A program made the position numbers and the translations under genes. Below, piece after piece: positions 7,251 through 16,100 of a DNA stretch of 64,000 bases. Position 1 is the first letter of the stretch. The number at the start of each line of letters is the position of its first letter. Below the pieces are notes generated by a model. The model did no database searches. It was not told where the DNA came from and was given only the letters and a program-made list of their open reading frames with translations. Source of the DNA: an uncultured Eubacteriales bacterium (lineage in GTDB: Bacteria > Bacillota > Clostridia > Oscillospirales > Acutalibacteraceae); the NCBI GenBank assembly GCA_948527295.1, contig CAOSWK010000001.1:141010-205009 (forward strand). The letters are read 5' to 3'.

Positions 7251-7799
7251 ATGAGAAATTTTATTTTAAGCCCGAATTTTAAAAATTCGGTTAAGGTTTC
7301 TTTTTTGAGCCTTGTGATTTTGATTGCTTCATTAAACTTTGGTTGTTGTTTAAACGCAAGCGCTATGTTTGACGATGAGTTTCCTCCTTTTGAGGCGAAT
7401 TCGCAAAATAACGAAGAGGCAGATGCGTCAGAAACAAACAATTCCCATAGGCCTCTTAGTATTAACCCAACAGGTCATTTTGAATCTGAGTTTAATATGG
7501 ATGCTGAAAAGCTTCTTGATGATCATGATATTGTACTTTATGCCTCCAATCCAGATTATACACACCAGTTGCAAAGATATTCTGTACGTAGTGATATTGA
7601 GAATTCTGATAAGTGTATATTCTTAGATGTAGACACCACAGTTGAACCGATGAGATATTTACGCGGTTTTGAACCCGTAGTAAACCCTAATAGCGAAAAC
7701 GCAAAAGAACTGTCTTCGGACGAATATAAAAAGAAACAAAAAGAATATAACATAAAAGCTGAGTCTCTGAAATTTGTAATGTTTCCAGACCATAAATAA
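7251..7799 (+). CDS. Exported protein, array member 8
   Basis: 182-residue predicted secreted protein. ATG 7251 follows GTGTTAGGAGATTATTTTT. Signal peptide about residues 1-40: 'VKVSFLSLVILIASLN', then 'GCCLNASA' and the cleavage site, closely matching member 1 at 'ASAMF'. The mature part starts acidic ('DDEFPPFEANSQNN', reminiscent of member 3's opening repeats) and continues as a mixed globular-looking region without recognised motif. It lies between the two copies of the 44-bp promoter repeat, so promoter, leader and ORF form a discrete unit next to glyS. Confidence 0.8.
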   Translation: MRNFILSPNFKNSVKVSFLSLVILIASLNFGCCLNASAMFDDEFPPFEANSQNNEEADASETNNSHRPLSINPTGHFESEFNMDAEKLLDDHDIVLYASNPDYTHQLQRYSVRSDIENSDKCIFLDVDTTVEPMRYLRGFEPVVNPNSENAKELSSDEYKKKQKEYNIKAESLKFVMFPDHK

Positions 7800-7835
7800 T
7801 TTAACGAAGACAATAAATTTCCCCGGTTATTCAAT

Positions 7836-7879
7836 ATATGCTAGGCAATTGACAAGTGCCTCCTTGCTGAATTATAATA
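7836..7879 (+). repeat. 44-bp promoter repeat, copy 2
   Basis: Second exact copy of 7113-7156. It still contains the ATATGCTAG that encodes the last codons of array member 7, although here no such ORF precedes it, which indicates that the copy was derived from an array-gene 3' end. It now supplies the glyS promoter. Confidence 0.9.
7849..7878 (+). promoter_or_regulatory. Sigma-A promoter for glyS
   Basis: TTGACA, 18-bp spacer, TATAAT. The dyad around the -10 box is GCCTCCTTGCTGA against TCAGCAAAAGGAGGC, and its right arm contains the glyS Shine-Dalgarno sequence AGGAGG, so the predicted leader is only about 20 nt. No T-box leader is present, which is unusual for a Firmicute aminoacyl-tRNA synthetase gene. 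Confidence 0.85.
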
Positions 7880-7904
7880 CTGTCAGCAAAAGGAGGCCTT
7901 TTTC

Positions 7905-9281
7905 ATGCTATTAAACAGCGAAAAATCTATGGAAAAAATCGTGGCTCTGTGCAAAAACAGAGGCTTTGTGTTCCCTGGGTCCGAGATTTATGGCGGTTTG
8001 TCGAACTCCTGGGACTACGGCCCGTTGGGCGTGGAGTTTAAGAATAATATTAAGGATGCCTGGCGCCAGAAGTTCATTCGCGAGAGCAAGCTCAATGTGG
8101 GGCTGGATTCTGCTATTTTGATGAACCCTCAAACTTGGGTCGCTTCGGGGCATTTGGGCAATTTCTCTGACCCTTTGATGGACTGCAGAGAATGCAAAAC
8201 TCGGCATCGGGCGGACAAACTCATCGAGAACGCCGGTGGCGACGCCAACGGCATGACTTTTGATCAGATGAACGCCTATATAACGGAGCATCACGTTGTT
8301 TGCCCGGTCTGCGGCGCCGCGAACTTCACTGATATTCGCAAGTTTAACCTTATGTTCAAGACTTTTCAAGGCGTGACCGAGGACGCCAAGAACGAGGTCT
8401 ACTTACGGCCCGAAACAGCGCAGGGCATCTTTGTGAATTTTGTTAACGTTCAACGCACATCACGGCGCAAGCTGCCTTTTGGCATCGCTCAGATCGGGAA
8501 ATCCTTTCGCAATGAGATTACTCCGGGTAATTTTATCTTTCGCACACGTGAATTCGAGCAGATGGAGCTTGAGTTCTTTTGTAAGCCCGGCTCGGACCTT
8601 GAATGGTTCAACTACTGGCGCGATTTTTGCAAAAACTGGCTCTTGAACTTGGGCTTAAAGTCCGATAACATTCGGCTTCGCGACCACTCTAAAGAGGAGC
8701 TTTCGCACTATTCGCGGGCCACTACCGACATCGAATTCTTGTTCCCGTTCGGATGGGGCGAGCTTTGGGGCATTGCCGACCGCACCGACTTCGATCTGAC
8801 GCAGCACCAGGAGCATTCCGGCAAAAGCCTCGAGTACTTCGACCCCGACTCCAATCAGCGCTACATTCCATATGTAATTGAGCCCTCATTGGGAGCCGAC
8901 AGAGTCGCACTGGCCTTCCTCTGCGATGCATACGACGAAGAAACCACCGAAGATGGCGATACTCGCGTGGTGCTGAGGCTTCACCCGAATTTGGCACCAT
9001 TTAAGGCGGCCATTTTTCCATTATCGAAAAAACTAAGCGACGGCGCTAGCAAGGTCTACAGCCAGCTCTCCGCGCATTTCATGGTCGACTACGACGAGGC
9101 CGGCTCCATTGGCAAGAGATATCGCCGCCAGGACGAGATCGGCACGCCATTTTGCGTCACGTATGACTTCGACAGCAAGGCCGACAGCTGCGTCACCGTG
9201 CGCCACCGCGACTCCATGCAGCAGGAACGCGTTTCTATCGACAATCTGGTCGACTACATCGCCGAAAAAATCAAGATTTAG
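7905..9281 (+). CDS. glyS: Glycyl-tRNA synthetase, dimeric type
   Basis: Charges tRNA-Gly with glycine in the cytoplasm. The 458-residue length and the motifs fit the single-chain (alpha-2) class II enzyme found in archaea, eukaryotes and part of the Firmicutes, not the GlyQ/GlyS tetramer. Seen: the N-terminal 'GSEIYGGLSNSWDYGPLG' signature, two Cys pairs (CREC near residue 92, CPVC near 132) that probably hold zinc in the insertion, the motif-2 region 'FRNEITPGNFIFRTREFEQ', motif 3 near 'EPSLGADRVALAFL', and a C-terminal anticodon-binding domain. AGGAGG lies 8 nt before the ATG. It is driven by a promoter identical to that of array member 8, and converges on rsmE 9 bp away. Confidence 0.96.
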   Translation: MLLNSEKSMEKIVALCKNRGFVFPGSEIYGGLSNSWDYGPLGVEFKNNIKDAWRQKFIRESKLNVGLDSAILMNPQTWVASGHLGNFSDPLMDCRECKTRHRADKLIENAGGDANGMTFDQMNAYITEHHVVCPVCGAANFTDIRKFNLMFKTFQGVTEDAKNEVYLRPETAQGIFVNFVNVQRTSRRKLPFGIAQIGKSFRNEITPGNFIFRTREFEQMELEFFCKPGSDLEWFNYWRDFCKNWLLNLGLKSDNIRLRDHSKEELSHYSRATTDIEFLFPFGWGELWGIADRTDFDLTQHQEHSGKSLEYFDPDSNQRYIPYVIEPSLGADRVALAFLCDAYDEETTEDGDTRVVLRLHPNLAPFKAAIFPLSKKLSDGASKVYSQLSAHFMVDYDEAGSIGKRYRRQDEIGTPFCVTYDFDSKADSCVTVRHRDSMQQERVSIDNLVDYIAEKIKI

Positions 9282-9290
9282 CCGCAAGTT

Positions 9291-10016
9291 TCAGTCTCTG
9301 GCTTCGACTTCGTAAATCACCAGCGCGGTGGCGACTATCGCGGCCGTCTCGGTTCGGAGGATCCTTTTACCGAGTGTGCATGTCGCGCCCCCAGCGGCCG
9401 ACACCAATTCTACTTCTGCAGGTTCGAATCCACCCTCTGGCCCTATGAAAACAGCAATAGACTGCGGTTTGCTGTTGTTTATGACCTCTCGCAGCGGTGA
9501 TCTACTATTTTCGTAAAAAAGAAGCATTTTTTCGCTTCTTTTTGCTGTTTCTACGGCATTTTCTAAGCTCACTGCTTCCAAAACGCGCGGTACTCTACCT
9601 CTTCCAGACTGTTTTGCGGCTTCTTCGGCAATTTTCTGCCAGCGAGACACCTTCTTCTGCAACGATTTCCCATCCGGACGCGAAACACATCGGCTTGTAA
9701 GCACCGGAACGATCACGCTCACTCCGACTTCTACGGCCTTCTGAACGATAAAGTCCATCTTGTCCCCTTTGGGTAGCGCCTGAAAAAGTGTGACCTCTAC
9801 ATCCGGCTCTGAATCGCACTTTTTTACCTTTAAGAGCCTCAATTTTACCGAACCCTCGACAAAATCCGTGATCTCACAAATATAATCCGTCGCATCGTGG
9901 CACAAAGTCAGCGTTTTGCCCTTTTGCATCCGCAGCGACTTCGCAATATGCACGGCGTCATCACCCGAAATCTCAAAAAAATCTCCAACCGGCTCGTTCA
10001 CAAAAAAACGCGGCAT
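9291..10016 (-). CDS. rsmE: 16S rRNA m3U1498 methyltransferase
   Basis: Methylates N3 of U1498 in 16S rRNA using SAM. 241 residues, normal for the family, with the N-terminal PUA-like part ('MPRFFVNEP...HIAKSLRM') and the C-terminal SPOUT knot. The knot is marked by 'FIGPEGGFEPAEVELV' and 'LGKRILRTETAAIVA', the cofactor-binding loops of RsmE. It ends 9 bp from the glyS stop on the opposite strand with no obvious terminator between the two. The start ATG at 10016 lacks a strong Shine-Dalgarno sequence, but the protein begins as RsmE usually does. Confidence 0.95.
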   Translation of the reverse strand: MPRFFVNEPVGDFFEISGDDAVHIAKSLRMQKGKTLTLCHDATDYICEITDFVEGSVKLRLLKVKKCDSEPDVEVTLFQALPKGDKMDFIVQKAVEVGVSVIVPVLTSRCVSRPDGKSLQKKVSRWQKIAEEAAKQSGRGRVPRVLEAVSLENAVETAKRSEKMLLFYENSRSPLREVINNSKPQSIAVFIGPEGGFEPAEVELVSAAGGATCTLGKRILRTETAAIVATALVIYEVEARD

Positions 10017-10070
10017 ACCATCATTCCAATCGCATAAATCGCAAAAATCAGGCGAGCCTCGGCCTCTGAA

Positions 10071-10619
10071 TCACCGAAAGTTCGCCAGCTCAAACTTCTT
10101 CACAAAATTCATCATATTTTCATTCTCGAACTCGTTCCTGCGCGATTTTACGATCTTCTCACGCAGATTTATCAGCCGGATGCGGTTATACCGCTGAATG
10201 CACACGTACGGCAGGTTTATTAGCAGCACAACTGCGCAAAACGTTATTCCCATGAGGATCTTGTTGATCAAAACTATCAAAACCGCCACCCACATGCAGT
10301 TTTTGTGCGCCCACTCCGCGCGGCACGTTTCCAAAATAAACCGGTCTATGTAGCTCAGCGACAGGCTGCTCAGGCGTTTTTTGGAAAATCCGTTCTTCGA
10401 GATGTACTGTGGCAGCAAATTCTTCCAAGCCTTGATTTTTAGCCATTTGTTATACCACCGACCATTATCCTCCCAGTATTTTTCTCGGTAAATATACTTA
10501 TTGTAATCAAAATGGTCGTCGTTCAAAACCTTGCAACAGCAGAACACGATCAAGTCCCACGCCAGGATAAACCCCACGTTCCACGCCGCGACAATCCACG
10601 TATTTTCGCTCGAAATCAT
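10071..10619 (-). CDS. CrtO-like (glycosyl-diaponeurosporenoate acyltransferase family) membrane protein
   Basis: 182 residues. I match it by eye to the staphylococcal CrtO family: 'NGRWYNKWLKIKAWKNLLP' (compare the G-x-W/F-NKW...KWK motif), 'FILETCRAEWAHK' with the conserved ET-RAE-H set, and 'NLPYVCIQRYNRIRL'. Hydrophobic segments at about residues 8-28 and 105-140 suggest one N-terminal and one or two central membrane passes. In Staphylococcus aureus CrtO adds the acyl chain that completes staphyloxanthin. No other carotenoid gene is visible here, so the substrate may be another glycolipid. It is the upstream neighbour of rsmE on the same strand and divergent from pncC. Confidence 0.65.
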   Translation of the reverse strand: MISSENTWIVAAWNVGFILAWDLIVFCCCKVLNDDHFDYNKYIYREKYWEDNGRWYNKWLKIKAWKNLLPQYISKNGFSKKRLSSLSLSYIDRFILETCRAEWAHKNCMWVAVLIVLINKILMGITFCAVVLLINLPYVCIQRYNRIRLINLREKIVKSRRNEFENENMMNFVKKFELANFR

Positions 10620-10705
10620 AAATTTGTCAACCTCTTTTCCACTTTTTATGATACCCCAATTTCGCCCAAAAAGTCAACGATTTTTGAAAAAACCGCCCAA
10701 AAAAT

Positions 10706-10734
10706 TTGACATAACGGCACGGCGACTTTAAAAT
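10706..10734 (+). promoter_or_regulatory. Sigma-A promoter for pncC
   Basis: TTGACA, 17-bp spacer, TAAAAT, about 30 nt before the ATG at 10767. Confidence 0.75.
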
Positions 10735-10766
10735 AGATTTAGATTTGTTTTGGAGGCCCGAATAAG

Positions 10767-11297
10767 ATGGATTCAGGAAAACCCGCGAATTCCCTAAATA
10801 TTAACCTGCTCGCGCGCGAGCTGATCGACTTGCTGCTCGAAAAGAAGTTGAAGATCGCCACTGCAGAGAGCTGCACGGGAGGTTTGATTGCTAAGCTGAT
10901 TACCGATATTCCCGGCGCTTCGGAGGTTTTTGAGTGCGGAATTTGCGCCTATTCAAATTCTATAAAAGAAAAATTGCTATCTGTTTCCGCTAGGACTCTG
11001 GCGCAGCACACCGCCGTTTCTAAGGAGACCGCGATGGAAATGGCTGCAAACGTCCGAAAGCTTGCAAATGCCGATGTTGGCCTTTCTACCACGGGTTACG
11101 CTGGTCCAAAGAGCCCTAACTCCAATGATACCGTGGGTCTTGTGTATGTTGGGCTCTCTAACATGACCAAAACCACCTATGTTCGCTTGAATTTGGCGCA
11201 TGGCAACTCCGCAGACCGCGATTATATTCGGCTCTCCGCCGCATATAATGCATTAGTCGCCACGCTGGATCTAATCAAAACCGGTATCGTCAAATAG
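10767..11297 (+). CDS. pncC: Nicotinamide-nucleotide amidase (CinA C-terminal domain)
   Basis: Deamidates nicotinamide mononucleotide to nicotinate mononucleotide in the pyridine nucleotide salvage cycle. 176 residues correspond to the CinA C-terminal domain alone, as in stand-alone PncC/YgaD. The hallmark 'TAESCTGGLIAKLITDIPG' is present with the catalytic Ser, followed by 'GICAYSNSIKEKLL' and 'STTGYAGP', where many family members have S-GIAGP. GGAGG lies 10 nt before the ATG, after a consensus promoter. The N-terminal MoCF-like domain of full-length CinA is absent. Confidence 0.93.
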   Translation: MDSGKPANSLNINLLARELIDLLLEKKLKIATAESCTGGLIAKLITDIPGASEVFECGICAYSNSIKEKLLSVSARTLAQHTAVSKETAMEMAANVRKLANADVGLSTTGYAGPKSPNSNDTVGLVYVGLSNMTKTTYVRLNLAHGNSADRDYIRLSAAYNALVATLDLIKTGIVK

Positions 11298-11461
11298 CAC
11301 AAAACGCATATTAATTTTGGTTTTTTCAGCTTTCCCGGTTTGGTCGACCTCATAGCACTTTTCAGTTTTACATTCGTTAGAATTCAAAATTGCTCTCAGG
11401 TCGTCCACGGCGCGGTTTTTATGTCTTTTGTTTTTGAATTTTTAATTTTGGAGGATTTTTT

Positions 11462-12493
11462 GTGAAAAATACCTGTGCGATTGTTTTGGCTGCGGGTGAA
11501 GGAACCCGCATGAAGTCGAATATGCCGAAGGTTTTGTCAAAAATATTGTTTCGGCCCTTGCTACAATGGGTTTTAAATGCCTTAAGTGATGCAGAAATCT
11601 CACCAGTATGCGTAGTTACGGGCTACAAGAGTGACGTGATTATTGATTACCTGCAAAAACTCGCTCTTCCCTATGAGACTGTGATTCAAAAAGAGCGCAA
11701 AGGCACTGCTCACGCCGTTTTGACGGCTAAAAATTTTCTTTTGGAGAATATTGATAGGGATGTTCTGATTTTGAACGGCGACGGGCCTTTTATGGACAGC
11801 CGCACTATTAAAAATGCCTACGAACTGCATCAGAATCAGGGTAACGACGCTACGGTAATTTCTGCTAAAATCAAGAACCCGCATGGATACGGAAGAATCA
11901 TCCGCGACAGCCACACAGGGACCCTCACAGCCATCGTGGAGGAGAAGGACGCCGACGAGACGACGCAGAAGATAAATGAGGTGAGCTCCGGCGGCTACTG
12001 GTTCAAGGTTCCGCCGCTTTTGGAGGCCTTGCACAACATAAAAAGTAACAACTCTCAGCGAGAATTCTACCTTCCAGACGCTATCAGCCTGCTTTTGTCC
12101 CGCGGGTTCCGCGTTAACGCCTATATTTCTCAATCCGAAAATACCGTGCTCGGCGCCAACGACCCGATTCAGCTAAACGAGCTTAACAACATCGCTAGGA
12201 CGGGTATCCTCAAACGCCTGATGCTTAGCGGTGTCGATATTCCTTGCACCGACGGGGTTGTCGTGACGGACGAGGTCCAGATTGGGCAGAATACCTGCAT
12301 TCTTCCCGGAACGGTCATCACCGGAAAAACCATTATCGGCACAAACTGCGTGGTTGGGCCAAATTCTCACATAGAAAACTGCTTGATCGGCAACAATATT
12401 AGCCTTCGGGCGGTTGACTGCTCTGATTCTCGCATTATTTCGGACGTTTCGATTAAACCTTTTTCGGTCATTCGCAATAACGAACTTGTATAA
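11462..12493 (+). CDS. glmU: N-acetylglucosamine-1-phosphate uridyltransferase, short GlmU
   Basis: 343 residues, against about 455 for standard bifunctional GlmU. The N-terminal uridyltransferase domain is complete: 'LAAGEGTRMKSNMPKVL' (nucleotide loop and Lys), 'GTAHAVLTA' and 'LNGDGPF' (usually GD-P; metal Asp present). It would make UDP-GlcNAc from GlcNAc-1-P and UTP for peptidoglycan. After about residue 250 there are only a few left-handed beta-helix turns, and the protein stops before the region that holds the acetyltransferase His/Lys/Asn residues. So it should lack the GlcN-1-P acetyltransferase step, which another enzyme must supply. GTG start with GGAGG 7 nt upstream. Followed by pth and mfd, the usual Firmicute order. 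Confidence 0.88.
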   Translation: MKNTCAIVLAAGEGTRMKSNMPKVLSKILFRPLLQWVLNALSDAEISPVCVVTGYKSDVIIDYLQKLALPYETVIQKERKGTAHAVLTAKNFLLENIDRDVLILNGDGPFMDSRTIKNAYELHQNQGNDATVISAKIKNPHGYGRIIRDSHTGTLTAIVEEKDADETTQKINEVSSGGYWFKVPPLLEALHNIKSNNSQREFYLPDAISLLLSRGFRVNAYISQSENTVLGANDPIQLNELNNIARTGILKRLMLSGVDIPCTDGVVVTDEVQIGQNTCILPGTVITGKTIIGTNCVVGPNSHIENCLIGNNISLRAVDCSDSRIISDVSIKPFSVIRNNELV

Positions 12494-12589
12494 TTCATTA
12501 CAATTTATACTATTTGTATGTTTAAAGATGGGGTGGTTTTCCCCGCCGTTTAGCCATTTCTTAGTAAAATAAAAAAGAGGTGCCCCAGT

Positions 12590-13180
12590 ATGTTTAAAAT
12601 TTTTAACAAGTCAAAGCCGGAATTCCTCGTCGTGGGGCTGGGCAACCCTGGCGACAAGTACAAAAACACCCGTCATAACGTGGGTTTTATGGCTGTCGAC
12701 CATATTATAAAGGAAAAGGGCGCTGCTTCCAAAAAAGTTAAGCACCATGCTGAGATTTTTGAGACTTCGTTTGCAGATAATCGCGTTCTGCTGGTAAAAC
12801 CTCAAACTTTTATGAATTTAAGTGGCGACGCCGTCGAAGAGATCGCTAGTTACCACAAAATTCCTATTGAAAACGTCATTGTCATCGCGGACGACATCTC
12901 GTTGCCTCTGGGAAATCTGCGAATTCGCAAAAAGGGCAGCGCTGGCGGCCACAACGGCCTCAAGGACATCATTCTTAAGACGGGGTGCGATACCTTTCCT
13001 CGTGTGAAGATCGGTATTGGCGCCAAACCGCCAAAGTGGGATCTTGCTAAGTGGGTTTTATCCGAATTTAGCGCCGTGGAACGCGAAAAAATTGATGTCG
13101 CGATAAAAAATGTTAGTCTCGCGCTTGAGCTGATGATCGGCGGTGACATCGAGGGCGCGATGAACAAGTTTAATTCTTAA
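12590..13180 (+). CDS. pth: Peptidyl-tRNA hydrolase
   Basis: Releases peptides from prematurely dropped peptidyl-tRNA. 196 residues, family length. Motifs: 'VVGLGNPGDKYKNTRHNVGF' with the catalytic His and Asn, 'KPQTFMNLSG', and 'AGGHNGLKDI'. GAGGTG precedes the ATG. The short N-terminal extension before 'VVGLGNPG' (about 11 residues) is common in Clostridia. mfd starts 10 bp downstream, so the two are co-transcribed. Confidence 0.97.
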   Translation: MFKIFNKSKPEFLVVGLGNPGDKYKNTRHNVGFMAVDHIIKEKGAASKKVKHHAEIFETSFADNRVLLVKPQTFMNLSGDAVEEIASYHKIPIENVIVIADDISLPLGNLRIRKKGSAGGHNGLKDIILKTGCDTFPRVKIGIGAKPPKWDLAKWVLSEFSAVEREKIDVAIKNVSLALELMIGGDIEGAMNKFNS

Positions 13181-13190
13181 GAGGGTCAAA

Positions 13191-16100
13191 ATGGAATTTT
13201 TAGACAAAATATTGCTAAAATCGCCAACGTTTAAATCTATACTAAAAGTAATTTTCGACGATAAAAATACGGTTGGTATCACAGGTTTGGCCGACATTCA
13301 CAAGGCTCACTTTGCCCATTCTATCTGCAAAATCAAGGATTTGCCTGCTCTTATGATCGTTCCAAACGAGGGTATTGCGCAAAAAATGGCCACTGATTTA
13401 ACCTCTATGGGCAGCAGGGCCGCCGTTTTTCCGGCTCGCGACTTCAACTTTTACAATATTGAAGGGCAATCTACCGAATATGAGCACCGGCGGATTAGTG
13501 TTCTGAGCCAGATTTTAAGCGGTCAGTTGGACATCGTTGTCGCAACAATCGACGCCGCGTTGCAGTTCACAGTCCCTAAAAACACCCTCAGCACCTCCAC
13601 TTTCAGCATCGGCTTGGATACAAAAATTTCTCCCGAAAATGCCGTTAAAAAGCTCACAAACTGCGGCTACACGCGCTCTGATCAGGTTGACGGCCCTGGG
13701 CAATTTTCTCTACGCGGAGGAATTTTAGATATCTTTTCAACAAATAGTAATAGGCCTGTCCGAATTGAGTTCTGGAGCGACACGATCGACTCTATGAGCT
13801 TTTTTGATATTGCAGACCAGCGCCGGACCAAAAAAGTTGACACTATAAACATCACTCCGGCCCATGAGGTCGTCATTAGCGACACTTCTAAACTTTTGGC
13901 AAAAATGAGCAAACTTCAAAAACGTCTGGAATCAAGTAAATCTGCCGAAAAGGCGATTAATACTTTAAGTGCAGAAATAGAATGCTTGCAGAATACAGGT
14001 AACATTGGGTCTCGCGATAAATTTATCTCGCTTATATACGACTCTCCTGGGACTTTGCTGGATTATTTGCCGTCAAATGCGATGATATTCATATGCGAGC
14101 AGGCCAAAATCGATGAAAAACTGCGATCATATCAGGCTCGCTGGGAGGAAGATCTGCGCTTATACCTAGAGGATGGCGTGCTTTGCAATGGTCTGACCTC
14201 CTTTTCGCTCAATAAATCTGACTTTTTGTCCTTTATTTTTAATAAACAAATTGTATATTTTGATTTGTTTTTAACTCAAAGTTATTTCTCGACAATTGAT
14301 AAAAATATTGCCTTTAACGCCCGTCAGACTGCGCCTTGGAGCGGAAGTGTTAATCTTTTGAGCGAAGATCTGTCCTCTATGAGCGCTGATCAATCTGTTG
14401 TGATTCTCGCTGGCAATGAAAAGGCTGTTAACCGCATTGTGTTCGACCTCACGCCACTTTGCGAAAATATACAATATGTATTAAATCATGAAAATATACC
14501 AAATGGAGTTAAAGTTGTCACCCCTGGAATGCTCTCGGCTGGATTTGAATATCCAGAAATTAACTTTTCGCTCATTACCTACAGTCATGCTGGCAAGGCT
14601 CAGAAGATTTTTCCTAAAAAGAAAAATAAATCCACGAGCATTTATAGCCTTTCTGACCTCCACGTCGGCGATTATGTAGTTCATAGCCTGCACGGAATCG
14701 GCATTTTTAACGGCGTCCACAAGCTCGAGGTGCAAGGTGTGGCGAAGGATTACATCAAGATTTCTTACGCGAAGGGCGACACGCTCTATGTTCCGGTCAC
14801 GCAGCTCGATTTGGTCGACAAATACATCGGTCCGTCTGCAGAAACTCGCGTAAAGCTCAACAAACTGGGCACTAGCGACTGGCAAAAGTCGAAGGCTCGC
14901 GTGAAAAAGGCCACTCAGGACATCGCAAAAGAGCTCATCAAGCTGTACTCCGAGCGCATGCAGGCAAAGGGATACGCCTTTTCCGAAGATGGCGAGCTTC
15001 AGCGCGATTTTGAGGCTCAGTTTGAGTACATCGAAACGCCCGATCAAGTGCGATGCATCGACGAAATAAAGGCGGACATGCAACGGATCGCACCCATGGA
15101 TCGGCTTTTGTGCGGGGATGTCGGCTTTGGCAAAACAGAGGTTGCCTTACGGGCGGCGTTCAAGTGCGTTTGCGACTCCAAACAGTGCGCTATTCTGGTG
15201 CCCACGACCATTTTGGCCTGGCAGCATTTTGAGACCATCCTTTCGCGATTTCGCTCGTTTCCAGTGAAAATCGAGATGCTCTCGCGGTTTCGGACGCCAC
15301 GGCAGCAGGAGGCCATCTTAAAACGCCTAAAGCGCGGCGAAATCGACATCATCGTCGGAACGCATCGGCTGGTCCAAAAAGACGTGATTTTCCGCAATCT
15401 AGGCCTCGTAATCATCGATGAAGAGCAGCGGTTCGGCGTTGAGCAAAAAGAGCGCTTTAAGGAAATCGCTAAAAACGTCGACATCCTCACGCTGTCGGCA
15501 ACGCCAATTCCTCGTACCCTGAATATGGCTATGTCTGGGATCCGCGATATGTCCTCGATCGAGGAAGCCCCGCAGAATCGAGTTCCCGTGCAGACCTATG
15601 TTCTGGAGCACGATCAGACGATCATCAACGAGGCGATTCGCAAGGAGCTGCGGCGGGGCGGCCAGGTCTACTACATGCACAACAGCGTCGGCAGCATCTC
15701 TCAAGCCGCGGCCGCTCTGCAACGCCAGATTCCCGAGGCGACGGTCGGCTTTGCTCACGGCAAGATGTCCGAGCAGGAGCTTTCCCGCGTGTGGCAGGGC
15801 GTGATCGAGCATAAAATCGACATTCTAGTCTGCACGACGATAATCGAAACCGGTGTCGACGTTGCAAATGTGAACACTTTGATCATCGAAAACGCCGATA
15901 GGCTTGGTCTGGCGCAGCTTCATCAAATTCGTGGCCGCGTGGGACGCTCAGAACGTCGCGCTTTTGCCTATTTTACTTATAACCGCAACAAGGTTTTAAG
16001 CGAGATCTCGCAAAAGAGACTTGCGGCGATTCGCGAGTTTACCGAGTTTGGTTCGGGATTCAAAATTGCCATGAGGGACCTCGAGCTGCGTGGCGCCGGG

